From: Chitinophagaceae bacterium UBA1946
GTDB taxonomy: Bacteria; Bacteroidota; Bacteroidia; Chitinophagales; Chitinophagaceae
Length of the DNA: 64,000 bases
Assembly: GCA_002336815.1 (NCBI GenBank)
Contig: DDEU01000056.1
Coordinates: 1-64,000 of the forward strand
Direction of reading: 5' to 3'
In this document: positions 56,076 through 64,000 of the stretch, piece after piece
Position numbering within the stretch: position 1 is the first letter of the stretch
Layout of the letters: every line of letters starts with the position of its first letter
Made by a program: the position numbers and the translations under genes
The notes under the pieces: generated by a model
Told to the model about the DNA's origin: nothing
The model's database searches: none
The model's input: the letters and a program-made list of their open reading frames with translations, nothing else

Positions 56076-57145
56076 TGCTGGTATGATTTTAATAAGTTGA
56101 TCAAAATTGAATTTTCTCCCGGTGTGCCGATAGTGATTCGCAAACAGTTTTCGCAATGCACATCTTTACTCCTGTTCCTTACGATCAGTTCATGTGCTGA
56201 CAGGTATTCGTACAAAGCGCTGGCATCTTTCACTTTTACAAGGATAAAGTTAGCATCGCTGGGATAAATTTTTTCAACAAAAGACAATTGCTCCAGGGTT
56301 TGTTGCAACAATTGCTTTTCAGCTACCGTTTGTTTGATCCATCCGTTCACCGTATCCATATGCTGCAATGCTTCCAGCCCCAGTTGCTGCGATGCTTCAT
56401 TGATATTGTAAGGCGGCTTTACCTTGTTAAACAGGTCAATCATATCCATGGATGCATAACACAATCCCAACCGCAATGCTGCAAGTCCCCATGCTTTTGA
56501 CAGGGTTTGCATAACGATTAAATTAGGATATTCTGTTAACTCCTGTATAAATGTTTTTTGCCGGGAGTAATTGATATACGCCTCGTCGATGATGACGATG
56601 CCGGGAAAATTATTCAGCAACAGTTCCACATCTTCCCTGCTCATGTTATTACCAGTAGGATTATTGGGAGAACAGATGAACAATAATTTTGTACGATCAT
56701 CAACCGCCTCCAATATCCCGTTTACATCCAGTTGAAATGCTCCTGTAAGATTTACTTTTTTAACGGCAACATCATTGATGTTCGCACTTACTTCATACAT
56801 GCCATAGGTAGGGGGGCAAATAATAACATTGTCTTTACCCGGATCACAGAAGATGCGAAAAGCCAAATCAATCACTTCATCGCTGCCATTGCCGATAAAA
56901 ATATTGTCTGCCGGAACACCTTTGATCCTTGCCAGTTGAAACTTGAGTTGCCATTGCAAAGGATCGGGATAACGGTTGTAGCTCCCCGCTGCATCTCCTG
57001 AAGCAGCTGAGCCTGGAGAACCAAACGCATTTTCATTGGCATCTAAAAACACAGATGCCTTGCCCGTAAATTCATGCCGGGCTGATGAATAGGGAGTGAG
57101 GTTTTTAATGTTGTCTCTCACCAGCTTGTTCAAATCAAATTCCAT
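56072..57145 (-). CDS. hisC: histidinol-phosphate aminotransferase
   Basis: A 357-residue PLP-dependent aminotransferase of fold type I (step 7). Visible motifs: LDANENAFGSP (substrate region), YNRYPDP, GNGSDEVIDL, CPPTYGMYE, SPNNPTGN, IDEAYINYS, QTLSKAWGLAALRLG with the PLP-binding Lys, and RNRSKDVHCENCLRITIGTP. A small Ser/Gly/Ala insertion (SPGSAASGDAAGS) lengthens the loop between the N-terminal arm and YNRYPDP. It starts 10 bases after hisD and overlaps hisB by four bases. Confidence 0.96.
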   Translation of the reverse strand: MEFDLNKLVRDNIKNLTPYSSARHEFTGKASVFLDANENAFGSPGSAASGDAAGSYNRYPDPLQWQLKFQLARIKGVPADNIFIGNGSDEVIDLAFRIFCDPGKDNVIICPPTYGMYEVSANINDVAVKKVNLTGAFQLDVNGILEAVDDRTKLLFICSPNNPTGNNMSREDVELLLNNFPGIVIIDEAYINYSRQKTFIQELTEYPNLIVMQTLSKAWGLAALRLGLCYASMDMIDLFNKVKPPYNINEASQQLGLEALQHMDTVNGWIKQTVAEKQLLQQTLEQLSFVEKIYPSDANFILVKVKDASALYEYLSAHELIVRNRSKDVHCENCLRITIGTPGENSILINLLKSYQQ

Positions 57146-57155
57146 TGTTTTCTGA

Positions 57156-58439
57156 TTAAATATTTTTCAAACGGATGGACACTGCATTTTTATGAGCCTC
57201 CAACCCTTCTGCAGCAGCCATCAATTCTACGGATGGGCCGATATTTTTTATTCCTTCTTTATTCAATTGCTGAAAGCTGATCTTCTTTACAAAACTGTCA
57301 AGCGATACACCGCTGTAAGCTTTTGCATAACCATTGGTTGGTAATGTATGATTGGTACCTGATGCATAATCGCCGGCACTTTCGGGTGCATAATGACCCA
57401 GAAAAACACTTCCGGCATTCACCACTTTTTCAGCAAGCGCAACTGCATTGTCAGCAGCAATGATAAGGTGTTCCGCTGCATAAGCATTCAGCAGATCAAA
57501 TGCTGCAGTGGTATCATCCATCACTACGTAGTTGCTGTTTTGCAATGCAAGGGCTGCGATGGCTCGTCTTGGCAGGACGTTCAATTGCTTTTCCAATTCA
57601 ATCTTCACCTGCTCAATGATGGATGCGGTTGTGGCTACGAGCAATACCTGGCTGTCTGCACCATGCTCTGCCTGGCTCAGGAGGTCTGCAGCAACAAATG
57701 CAGGGTCACATGACGCATCGGCATATACGGCCACTTCACTCGGACCGGCAGGCATATCAATGGCAATTCCTTCTTTATTTACCAGTTGTTTGGCACAGGT
57801 TACATACTGGTTACCCGGACCAAATATCTTATATACTTTTTCTATTGATGCCGTGCCATAGGCCATGGCGGCAATGGCCTGTACCCCGCCGATCTTAAAA
57901 ATATTTTTTAACCCCAGCAGGTTGGCCACATACAAAATTACCGGGTTTATTTTGCCATTGCTGTCGCAGGGTGTACAAACAATGATCTCACTGCAACCCG
58001 CCAGTATGGCCGGAATGCCCAACATCAATAAGGTGGAGAATAGTGGCGCAGTGCCACCCGGAATATACAACCCAACTTTTTCAATGGCCACCGATTTTCT
58101 CCAGCATACTACACCGTTCGTTGTTTCTATCTGCTGCAAGGGCTCTTTTTGTGCGGCATGAAATGCAGTGATATTATGCTTTGCAATGCTAATGGCAGCT
58201 TTTAGATCTTCATCTACTAACTGAATGGCTTCGTCTATTTCCGGTCCGGTTACTTTTAATTCACCGGCCTGCAGCTTATCAAACTGCAGGGCATATTTTT
58301 TCACAGCGTCATCACCGTTCAGCCTTACATCTTCCAGTATAGCCGCTACCGCTACTTCCAGTGCCTTGCTGTCAAATACAGGCCGCTGAATGATCTTTGG
58401 CCATTGTTCTTTTGATGGGTTGATGAATAGGTTTTGCAT
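57156..58439 (-). CDS. hisD: histidinol dehydrogenase
   Basis: A 427-residue zinc- and NAD-dependent enzyme that oxidises histidinol to histidine in two steps (steps 9-10). Recognised segments: GLYIPGGTAPLFSTLLMLG, AMAYGTASIEKVYKIFGPGN, MPAGPSEVAVYAD, LLSQAEHGADSQ (zinc ligands Gln and His), YAPESAGDYASGTNHTLPT and a C-terminal EGLEAHKNAVSIR with the last zinc-ligand His. The length is as expected. It follows hisG after a 199-base gap that contains a palindromic repeat; the rest of the operon is tightly packed. Confidence 0.96.
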   Translation of the reverse strand: MQNLFINPSKEQWPKIIQRPVFDSKALEVAVAAILEDVRLNGDDAVKKYALQFDKLQAGELKVTGPEIDEAIQLVDEDLKAAISIAKHNITAFHAAQKEPLQQIETTNGVVCWRKSVAIEKVGLYIPGGTAPLFSTLLMLGIPAILAGCSEIIVCTPCDSNGKINPVILYVANLLGLKNIFKIGGVQAIAAMAYGTASIEKVYKIFGPGNQYVTCAKQLVNKEGIAIDMPAGPSEVAVYADASCDPAFVAADLLSQAEHGADSQVLLVATTASIIEQVKIELEKQLNVLPRRAIAALALQNSNYVVMDDTTAAFDLLNAYAAEHLIIAADNAVALAEKVVNAGSVFLGHYAPESAGDYASGTNHTLPTNGYAKAYSGVSLDSFVKKISFQQLNKEGIKNIGPSVELMAAAEGLEAHKNAVSIRLKNI

Positions 58440-58590
58440 ATGCTGTTCTCTAAATAGAAACCTTTTAATGAACGTTAATAAATTTTACCTCTTTAATTTT
58501 TAGATTGGCATCATAGTATCAGAAAAAATCTGTCTATAATTACATTTAGATTTCCAGTTTTGTTTTTTTACTGCTACTGCCAGCGGGCCT

Positions 58591-58624
58591 TACCTCACCC
58601 CTGCCCCTCTCCTAAAGGAGAGGG
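58591..58624. repeat. GC-rich palindromic intergenic repeat between hisG and hisD
   Basis: The sequence CCTCACCCCTGCCCCTCTCC followed by TAAAGGAGAGGG has an 8-base stem (CCCTCTCC/GGAGAGGG) with a TAAA loop. This C-rich string plus palindrome resembles a dispersed intergenic repeat I know from many bacterial genomes. There is no U tract on the minus strand, so it is more likely an mRNA stem or processing site than a terminator. Confidence 0.6.
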
Positions 58625-58638
58625 AAAAGAAAGCAGTA

Positions 58639-59490
58639 TTATACTACCATCTTTTCAATCGGCAACACAATGATGCCCTCTGCTTCAAAAACTTTCAACT
58701 TTTCTATGACTTCCCAAAACTCATTTTCTTTAACTACGCTCTGCACACTGCTCCAGCCTTCCTCTGCCAGCGGTACCACGGTAGGACTTTTCATCCCCGG
58801 TAATAAGGTGAAAATATTTTTCAACTGGTGATTGGGCGCATTCAACATAATATACTTATTGTTTTTGGCAGCTTTTACCGCATTGATGCGAAACAATAAC
58901 TTATCCAGTACCTGCTGTTTTTCCGCTGACAAATAATTATTGGCAGCCAGCACAGCTTCTGAATACAGTATGGTTTCCACTTCCTTTAGGCCATTGGTAA
59001 AAAGCGTACTTCCACTGCTCACGAGGTCGCAGATGGCATCTGCCAACCCAATACCGGGCGCTATTTCCACCGAACCGCTGATTTCGTGTATCTCTGCATT
59101 GCACTGGTTGCGGTTTAAGAAATCCTGCAGGATGCCGGCATAGCTGGTAGCGATCTTCAAGCCCTGCAGGTCAGCAATGGAGTTGTAAACTGCAGCCTTG
59201 GGAACAGCAATGCTCAGCCTGCATTTGCTAAAGCCCAGCCGCCGGATGAGTTTGATATCTTTTTGCTTTTCGAGCAATACGTTCTCTCCTACAATACCCA
59301 CATCGGCTACGCCGTCAAATACATACTGCGGAATATCATCGTCCCGCAGAAAAAATATTTCCAGCGGAAAATTACTGGCAATGGTCTTTAGTTGTTTGTT
59401 GCCATTGTTTAATTCGATGCCACACTCCTTTAATAATTTGACAGAGTCTTCATACAATCTTCCTGATTTTTGAACTGCGATCTTTAGCAT
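58639..59490 (-). CDS. hisG: ATP phosphoribosyltransferase, long form
   Basis: A 283-residue enzyme that commits PRPP and ATP to histidine synthesis. The catalytic part (about 1-210) has KIAVQKSGRL, FLRDDDIPQYV, DVGIVGENVL and the PRPP loop region near EISGSVEIAPGIGLADAICD, LVSSGSTLFTNGL. The last 70 residues (KSPTVVPLAEEGWSSVQSVV onward) form the regulatory ACT-like domain of the long form, the site of histidine feedback inhibition, and no HisZ is needed. It is the first structural gene after the attenuator at 59550-59672, so transcription is controlled by histidyl-tRNA supply and activity by histidine. Confidence 0.96.
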   Translation of the reverse strand: MLKIAVQKSGRLYEDSVKLLKECGIELNNGNKQLKTIASNFPLEIFFLRDDDIPQYVFDGVADVGIVGENVLLEKQKDIKLIRRLGFSKCRLSIAVPKAAVYNSIADLQGLKIATSYAGILQDFLNRNQCNAEIHEISGSVEIAPGIGLADAICDLVSSGSTLFTNGLKEVETILYSEAVLAANNYLSAEKQQVLDKLLFRINAVKAAKNNKYIMLNAPNHQLKNIFTLLPGMKSPTVVPLAEEGWSSVQSVVKENEFWEVIEKLKVFEAEGIIVLPIEKMVV

Positions 59491-59549
59491 TGTTGGTCAT
59501 TTATTTTTTTATGATCATAACCGCCGCCAGGGTTAAAACCGCTGCCGGG

Positions 59550-59586
59550 GTCAAACAAAAAGGGCTCACCAGTTGGTAAGCCCTTT
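59550..59586 (-). terminator. his attenuator terminator
   Basis: On the minus strand the stem AAAGGGCT/AGCCCTTT, extended by ACC/GGT across one mismatch, closes a 4-base loop and is followed by TTTTTGTTTG. It lies 27 bases past the leader ORF stop and 60 bases before hisG. By position it could also end the upstream protease transcript, but its 5' arm can pair with leader sequence, which marks it as an attenuator. Confidence 0.85.
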
Positions 59587-59636
59587 GTTGAAATATGTTC
59601 AGTACATACATATCAGCACAGCTTACCGGTTGGTAA
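59575..59636 (-). promoter_or_regulatory. his attenuator antiterminator and pre-emptor segments
   Basis: Three competing pairings are visible on the minus strand. A pre-emptor hairpin TTACC-AACC-GGTAA spans 59623-59636 in the end of the leader ORF. An antiterminator pairs GGTAAGC (59621-59627) with GCTTACC (59575-59581). The latter is the 5' arm of the terminator. A ribosome stalled at the His codons (59640-59657) would cover the left pre-emptor arm and free GGTAAGC to form the antiterminator; one that reaches the stop codon would cover GGTAAGC and let the terminator form. Confidence 0.75.
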
Positions 59637-59672
59637 AGTATGATGATGGTGTATGTGAATGATTTGCTTCAT
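59613..59672 (-). CDS. hisL: his operon leader peptide
   Basis: A 19-codon ORF, MKQIIHIHHHHTLPTGKLC, with five His codons, four of them consecutive (residues 8-11), followed by a terminator and hisG. Ribosome stalling on these codons when charged tRNA-His is short is the sensing step of his attenuation known from enterobacteria. The peptide itself needs no function. No Shine-Dalgarno sequence precedes the ATG, and a possible promoter ends only seven bases upstream, so initiation may be leaderless or on a very short leader. Confidence 0.85.
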   Translation of the reverse strand: MKQIIHIHHHHTLPTGKLC

Positions 59673-59679
59673 TAAGGCA

Positions 59680-59711
59680 CAAAGTAACGTCGGTTTGCTT
59701 ATTCAGCCAAA
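59680..59711 (-). promoter_or_regulatory. possible his operon promoter
   Basis: On the minus strand TTTG (59708-59711) is followed after 20 bases by TTACTTTG (59680-59687), 7 of 8 matches to the Bacteroidota -7 box TAnnTTTG. Transcription would begin at about 59673-59675, next to the leader ATG. A weaker alternative, TTAATTTG just upstream, would give a leader of about 30 bases. Confidence 0.35.
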
Positions 59712-59721
59712 TTAAATTTCT

Positions 59722-60645
59722 TTACGGGGTTTTAAAAACTGCATTGCAGAGCAGCGGTAATGCAAAAGCCACGATCCAGGCGAGTGTGAACAGTATCTTG
59801 CTCTTTGGAGTGAGATCATCATCAAAAGGTGGTACCAGCACTTTTTCTACAAGCCTGATCACATCCTGCTCATCGCCGCTTTGTTCTTCAGTATCATACT
59901 TTCGCCGGAGGATGGCACTTTTTTGTATCAGCGCTTTACGAACCTGGTAATACGTTTCATCGGTTAAATCATCATAGTCGCAGGTATAGTCGAATCCTTC
60001 CTCCTCCAGTTGCTTTCGAACCCGGCTTACCAAATGAAAGGTCCTGATCCGCATCAATATCATCACTGCAATGATCAACAGCCACCATGCATTGTGCATT
60101 GTGAAAGAAAGATAAATAAGCCAGGCAGCAGACAGGTAGAGAAATACCTGTAACAGGATATTGCCGGTCTTTAAAAACAAGGTCTGGAAATACTGGCCTC
60201 CATCCAATGGAGAAATTGGCAGGAGGTTAAAAACATTCAGCATCAAAAATGTGGCAGCGATCATATAATAATCGTGATTGTGGTGCTGCTTGTATAAATA
60301 CAAAAATATACAGCCAATGATCACGCCCGGCAAAGGGCCTGCCATCAGTACAATGAGTTTATTTTTCCGTGACAAATTAGTGGCGGTACCTGAAACATAA
60401 GCGCCCAGCAAAGGAATGAAAGTGATGTTGATATATCGATAGCCGAAAACTTTCATCGCTATAAAATGGCCTGACTCATGAATTACGATCACGCTCACGA
60501 GCAGCAATACGGCCAGCCAGCTTTGAAAAAGCCAGTAATCTATTGCTACGTACAATGCAAAACTGGAAACCGTTCTTATAATGGAAGTTATGGTAACCGG
60601 GGTATCGGCTGGTTCAATGGCCGCCGGTTCATTTTCATCAGTCAT
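59722..60645 (-). CDS. site-2 protease (M50) family membrane protein
   Basis: A 307-residue membrane protein. Five or six hydrophobic segments lie between about residues 25 and 195, plus one at the C-terminus (LFTLAWIVAFALPLLCNAVF). The intramembrane zinc site is seen as HESGHFIAMKVFG (HExxH) and the third ligand as NLLPISPLDGG. The polar stretch at about 200-275 carries an acidic, Lys-rich region with no PDZ signature. Such proteins cleave membrane-embedded substrates, for instance anti-sigma factors; the target here is unknown. The gene precedes the his attenuator on the same strand and may be in a separate transcription unit. Confidence 0.9.
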   Translation of the reverse strand: MTDENEPAAIEPADTPVTITSIIRTVSSFALYVAIDYWLFQSWLAVLLLVSVIVIHESGHFIAMKVFGYRYINITFIPLLGAYVSGTATNLSRKNKLIVLMAGPLPGVIIGCIFLYLYKQHHNHDYYMIAATFLMLNVFNLLPISPLDGGQYFQTLFLKTGNILLQVFLYLSAAWLIYLSFTMHNAWWLLIIAVMILMRIRTFHLVSRVRKQLEEEGFDYTCDYDDLTDETYYQVRKALIQKSAILRRKYDTEEQSGDEQDVIRLVEKVLVPPFDDDLTPKSKILFTLAWIVAFALPLLCNAVFKTP

Positions 60646-60753
60646 GCACTGTTGTTTAAGGAGCTGTTAAATTGAATCGTAATAGTAAAATAGGTAAAAC
60701 CCTGCTGCAAACAAAACGCAAATCAAAAAAAAATATGCCAGGAATGGTGGTGT

Positions 60754-61764
60754 TTAATACATTTTAATTCCCAACCCTGGTTGATCAGTATAAACAATAT
60801 TGCCATTGTTAAACCCAACACCCTTAGCCACATCTTCCTTTAGTAACAATGGCCCGTCCATATCTACCATATCCAGCAGTGGCGCCAGTTGTGCAATGGC
60901 GGCGGTGCCGACGGAACTTTCATTCATACAACCGATCATTACCTTCATATCCAGCTGTCTTGCTTTGGCGATCATTCTTCTTGCCGGGGTTATGCCACTG
61001 CATTTGGTGAGTTTAATATTGATGCCGTGAAAATATCCATGACATTTTTCTACATCGCTTTCTGCAACACAGGCTTCATCTGCAAATACCGGGAGGGGCG
61101 ATTGTTCGTATAATATTTTCATGCCATCCCAATTGTCTTTTGCCAGTGGCTGTTCAACCATTTCCACACCAAGCTGCTGCAACAAAGGAATTTTCTGCAG
61201 GGCCTGCTCCAGTGTCCATCCTGCGTTGGCGTCTACTCTTAAAGCTGCATCGGTATGTTTGCGTAATGCAGCTACCATTTCTATATCTCCTTCCACGCCT
61301 ACTTTCACTTTGTAAATGGGCCAGGGCTTTTCTTTCATCTTCTCCAGCATTTTTTCAATGGAATCGATGCCGATGGTATAATCTGTTAACGGAGATTCAT
61401 TGATATCAAGGTTCCATAACTGGTGTAGTTGTTTTCTTTTTATTTTGCCGTAGATGTCCCAGCCGGCCATATCAAGTGCACAAACCAAAAATGAATTTTG
61501 GGGAAAGAGATGGTGCAGGTAATGCCAGTATCTTTCCGGATCAGAAAAAGAGAACTTCTCAACGAATTGCTTTTTGCTTTCCAGGTCGGCCACCATTTTT
61601 TCTACCGGTATATTGTAGTAGGCAATGGCGGGTGCTTCTCCGTATCCTTTTATGCCAAAATGATCCAGCTCCACGATCAGCGTAGGCTGATGTGTTTTGG
61701 TGCCTTTGGAAATGGTGAAAGGATACTTAAAAGGGAGATCGTATGTTTTGTAAGAAACTTTCAT
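60754..61764 (-). CDS. dipeptide epimerase (L-Ala-D/L-Glu epimerase type), enolase superfamily
   Basis: A 336-residue enolase-superfamily enzyme. The N-terminal capping domain has TISKGTKTHQPTLIVEL and GYGEAPAIAYYN. The barrel has YKVKVG (KxK catalytic lysines), RVDANAGWT, VEQPLAKDN, FADEACVAESD (metal-binding Asp, Glu, Asp) and INIKLTKCSG with the opposing catalytic Lys, then the family's GCMNESSVGTAA. It would epimerise dipeptides from murein such as L-Ala-D-Glu; the exact specificity needs modelling. The open frame extends to 61905, but those 47 residues are Cys- and Phe-rich and unlike the family; the ATG at 61764 (MKVSYKTYDLPFKYPF) is the right start. It follows the amylomaltase after a terminator. 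Confidence 0.93.
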   Translation of the reverse strand: MKVSYKTYDLPFKYPFTISKGTKTHQPTLIVELDHFGIKGYGEAPAIAYYNIPVEKMVADLESKKQFVEKFSFSDPERYWHYLHHLFPQNSFLVCALDMAGWDIYGKIKRKQLHQLWNLDINESPLTDYTIGIDSIEKMLEKMKEKPWPIYKVKVGVEGDIEMVAALRKHTDAALRVDANAGWTLEQALQKIPLLQQLGVEMVEQPLAKDNWDGMKILYEQSPLPVFADEACVAESDVEKCHGYFHGINIKLTKCSGITPARRMIAKARQLDMKVMIGCMNESSVGTAAIAQLAPLLDMVDMDGPLLLKEDVAKGVGFNNGNIVYTDQPGLGIKMY

Positions 61765-61840
61765 TCGTTGCTGTTGATCAACTAAATTACCAACAAAGCA
61801 AATAAAAAAGATAAATACTGTTTTAACGCAACAGCAGGAT

Positions 61841-61901
61841 GAAAAAATAAGGTGATCGACCTTCGTTAAACTATAAGTAGTATAAAAAGGTCGACCACCT
61901 T
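61841..61901 (-). terminator. intrinsic terminator of the amylomaltase gene
   Basis: Two 15-base arms (AAGGTGATCGACCTT at 61849-61863 and AAGGTCGACCACCTT at 61887-61901) pair with one mismatch or G-U pair, around a 23-base loop with its own small ACTA/TAGT stem. On the minus strand ATTTTTTC follows. The right arm begins 19 bases past the stop codon of the GH77 gene. Confidence 0.8.
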
Positions 61902-61919
61902 TCACTTAAAATATTCCAT

Positions 61920-64000
61920 TTATCTTCCGCTGGCCTTGACATAACTGCCCAGCTCTTCATTGAAAGCGGTTTCTTTGATGAGGTCTTCGAGGCTGATATG
62001 CATTCGGTAGCGCCAGTAATGTTTTGGATTGGCAGGCTGGTTGATGCGTTCCTGGTTTGGATCTTCTCTCCGCAGGGTTTCACTCATGCCCAGCAGATCC
62101 TGTACCTGGAAGATGCACCACATGGCAGGCGAATAAAAATGCTGTATCAATATATCCCGGTTGATCCATGGCTCGCAGTAAAAAGGCGAAGCGCCGTATT
62201 TGCCAAGAATGCTGTTATAAAAACGTTGTGTTTTAGCCGTGTCTTCTTCCCACCAGCCACGAATGGTACTCATATCATGCGTAGAAGGCGTAACCACGCT
62301 CATGTAAGGTGCATTGCCCGGGTGAAAGAATTCCGTTTTAGGATCCTTGGGCATGCGTTGTATCTCCAGGCTTAAAATACCCAGTTGCTGCATTACGTCC
62401 GGCACACAATCGGGTACCATGCCAAGGTCTTCACCGCATACCAGCATATTGGTGGTGCGTTTTAATTCAGGCAGTTTGTGCATGGCTTCCTGCTGCCAGA
62501 AATCATCCTGCCGGCGGAAGAAATAATTTACATAGAGATCTTTCAGCTTTTGTTTGATATAATCATCCAGGTCGCGGAAAGAGGTGGTGTTTTCCATCCC
62601 GATGCGGAAATGGTATTGCTGCATTTGTGAACCTTCTTCTTCAAAAAAGATCACATTGCTGATGAGATCATAAAGGCCCAATTTGATAAAATTATTTGTA
62701 TCAGATTCTTCGAGCCCTTTAAAATATTTTTCAACTTTCTGCTGGGTGTTGTACGCATCTTTTAATTCAAAAGTTCCATCCGTCCATTCTAAAAAATGCT
62801 GCAACACATGATCCGCTTCATTGCCAAACCTTTCTCTTACCACATGTTCCGGAATGTAGGGCTTGCAGTAACGGTGATACTCAAACGGGATATTATTCTG
62901 ATACAATTCGTTGATGTGAACAGGAATGGCCGGAACAAATTTGCCCATAATGCCTTCTACCGCATGGATAGGAATACTCCAGATGCGGAAGAAACCAAGA
63001 ATATGATCAATGCGGAAAGCATCAAAATACTCACTCATCTGTTCAAAACGGCGACGCCACCACGAAAATCCATCTTCCTGCATCTTCTTCCAGTTGTAGG
63101 TAGGAAAGCCCCAGTTTTGCCCTTTGATGGCAAAATCGTCCGGCGGAGCGCCTGCCTGCGCATCCATATTGTACAACTCAGGTGCTACCCAGGCATCACA
63201 ACCATAGCGATAAATACCGATCGGCAGGTCGCCCTTTACAATAATGCCGTTTTTGTGTGCATAGGCCGTTGCATCTTTTAACTGCAGGTGCAAATGATAT
63301 TGTGTAAAATAATGCAGCGCAATACTATCATAGTGTTTCTGTGACGGCGCTACCAATTTTTGCACCGCATCCTCATTGTACACACTGTTTGTTTTCCACT
63401 GGCTGTAGTCGGAGGTTTTATACTTATCCCTCAAATAACAAAATGCCGCATACGGCACCAGCCAGTGACGGTTCAGTTCAAAAAATTCAAAATATTTGGT
63501 ATCGTCTTTAAAACTGTCCTTCTGCACTTCATACAACTCTTTGATGGCCGTAAATTTAAAATTCATTACGGCTTCATAATCCACATCCACAGCAGCATTC
63601 AGTTCCTGCTGGGTTGCTTTCCATTTTTTTACATGGGGCGACTTTTTACCTGCAACAGTATCCAGATTCAAATAGAGCGGATGCAGCGCAAAAGCGGAGA
63701 TGGCAGCGTAAGGATAAGAATCCGTCCAGGTATGCGTTGCAGTAGTATCGTTTACGGGTAACAGTTGTATCAGTTTCAATCCGCATACTGCTGCCCAATC
63801 CACCAACTGGCTGATGTCGGTAAATTCACCGGTGCCATAACTATTGGCTGTTCTTAAACTAAACACTGGTATCGCCACGCCTGCACCTTTCCATTTTTGA
63901 TAGGGCACCTGTGCAAAGCCATCATGCAGTATTGTTAGTTTGCCTTTTTGAGCATCGGTCTGCAAAGTGCGGTTATTACCCGATTCAAAATGAACAAACT
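61920..64000 (-). CDS. malQ: 4-alpha-glucanotransferase (GH77 amylomaltase), 5' end outside window
   Basis: The frame is open to the window edge, so the gene is truncated; 692 residues are seen. The first readable residues (FVHFESGNNRTLQ) look like the end of an N-terminal starch-binding region, since Bacteroidota MalQ proteins usually carry CBM20-type domains before the catalytic part; those would lie outside. The catalytic domain begins near GAGVAIPVFSLRT and has FRIDHILGFFRIW (nucleophile Asp), CGEDLGMVPDCV (acid/base Glu) and TPSTHDMSTIRGWW (third Asp). The enzyme transfers maltosyl and longer glucans between alpha-1,4-glucans in the cytosol during starch or glycogen turnover. The TTG at 63965 is not the start. 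Confidence 0.94.
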   Translation of the reverse strand, partial: FVHFESGNNRTLQTDAQKGKLTILHDGFAQVPYQKWKGAGVAIPVFSLRTANSYGTGEFTDISQLVDWAAVCGLKLIQLLPVNDTTATHTWTDSYPYAAISAFALHPLYLNLDTVAGKKSPHVKKWKATQQELNAAVDVDYEAVMNFKFTAIKELYEVQKDSFKDDTKYFEFFELNRHWLVPYAAFCYLRDKYKTSDYSQWKTNSVYNEDAVQKLVAPSQKHYDSIALHYFTQYHLHLQLKDATAYAHKNGIIVKGDLPIGIYRYGCDAWVAPELYNMDAQAGAPPDDFAIKGQNWGFPTYNWKKMQEDGFSWWRRRFEQMSEYFDAFRIDHILGFFRIWSIPIHAVEGIMGKFVPAIPVHINELYQNNIPFEYHRYCKPYIPEHVVRERFGNEADHVLQHFLEWTDGTFELKDAYNTQQKVEKYFKGLEESDTNNFIKLGLYDLISNVIFFEEEGSQMQQYHFRIGMENTTSFRDLDDYIKQKLKDLYVNYFFRRQDDFWQQEAMHKLPELKRTTNMLVCGEDLGMVPDCVPDVMQQLGILSLEIQRMPKDPKTEFFHPGNAPYMSVVTPSTHDMSTIRGWWEEDTAKTQRFYNSILGKYGASPFYCEPWINRDILIQHFYSPAMWCIFQVQDLLGMSETLRREDPNQERINQPANPKHYWRYRMHISLEDLIKETAFNEELGSYVKASGR

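Noticed and set aside
61765..61905. N-terminal extension of the dipeptide epimerase (47 codons)
   Set aside because: Cys- and Phe-rich sequence unlike the family; the ATG at 61764 begins at the first conserved strand.

Overview
The window comes from a Bacteroidota genome, most likely a member of the Chitinophagaceae or a close relative. The evidence is giant secreted proteins ending in type IX secretion (T9SS) type A sorting domains, a TonB-dependent receptor with a carboxypeptidase-regulatory-like N-terminus, a Y_Y_Y/propeller histidine kinase, FAS1 lipoproteins and the fused hisB and hisIE genes typical of the phylum. Candidate promoters look like the Bacteroidota TTTG/TAnnTTTG type. I see no rRNA, tRNA, CRISPR array, insertion sequence or phage gene.

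Layout. 1-800 (+): the tail of a zinc nucleoside/guanine deaminase and a GNAT acetyltransferase. 887-33814 (-): three tandem giant T9SS-secreted proteins of 2182, 4149 and about 4236 residues. They share a C-terminal cassette of roughly 550-600 residues but carry different N-terminal arms (beta-helix, Ig-like, GEVED, jelly-roll). An 83-residue small membrane protein with a VPxD-CTERM-like tail follows the third. 34241-39461 (-): a GH53 galactanase lipoprotein, then a TonB receptor-FAS1 lipoprotein operon. 39597-43795 (+): purC, an M13 peptidase and a membrane PH-SHOCT protein, the last preceded by tandem copies of its own leader and start codon. 44096-48046 (-): a collagen-free fibre-like surface protein and an M4 metallopeptidase in one operon. 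48210-51881 (+): a propeller histidine kinase and its NarL-type response regulator. 51878-59672 (-): a complete histidine operon, hisG-D-C-B-H-A-F-(small membrane ORF)-IE. 59722-64000 (-): an M50-like site-2 protease, a dipeptide epimerase and a 5'-truncated GH77 amylomaltase.

The clearest regulatory element lies ahead of hisG. A 19-codon leader ORF carries the run HIHHHH and is followed by mutually exclusive antiterminator and terminator hairpins, a classical histidine attenuator. The his operon also holds several repeat-derived oddities. HisH has an in-frame imperfect-palindrome repeat insertion, the end of hisA lies inside a heptanucleotide repeat, a widespread-type GC-rich palindrome separates hisG from hisD, and a previously uncalled 54-residue membrane ORF overlaps hisIE.

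The surface-protein region is the most distinctive accessory part. Its three paralogues look like a constant export/anchor cassette joined to exchangeable arms, with evidence of internal duplication and of a module inserted inside other domains.
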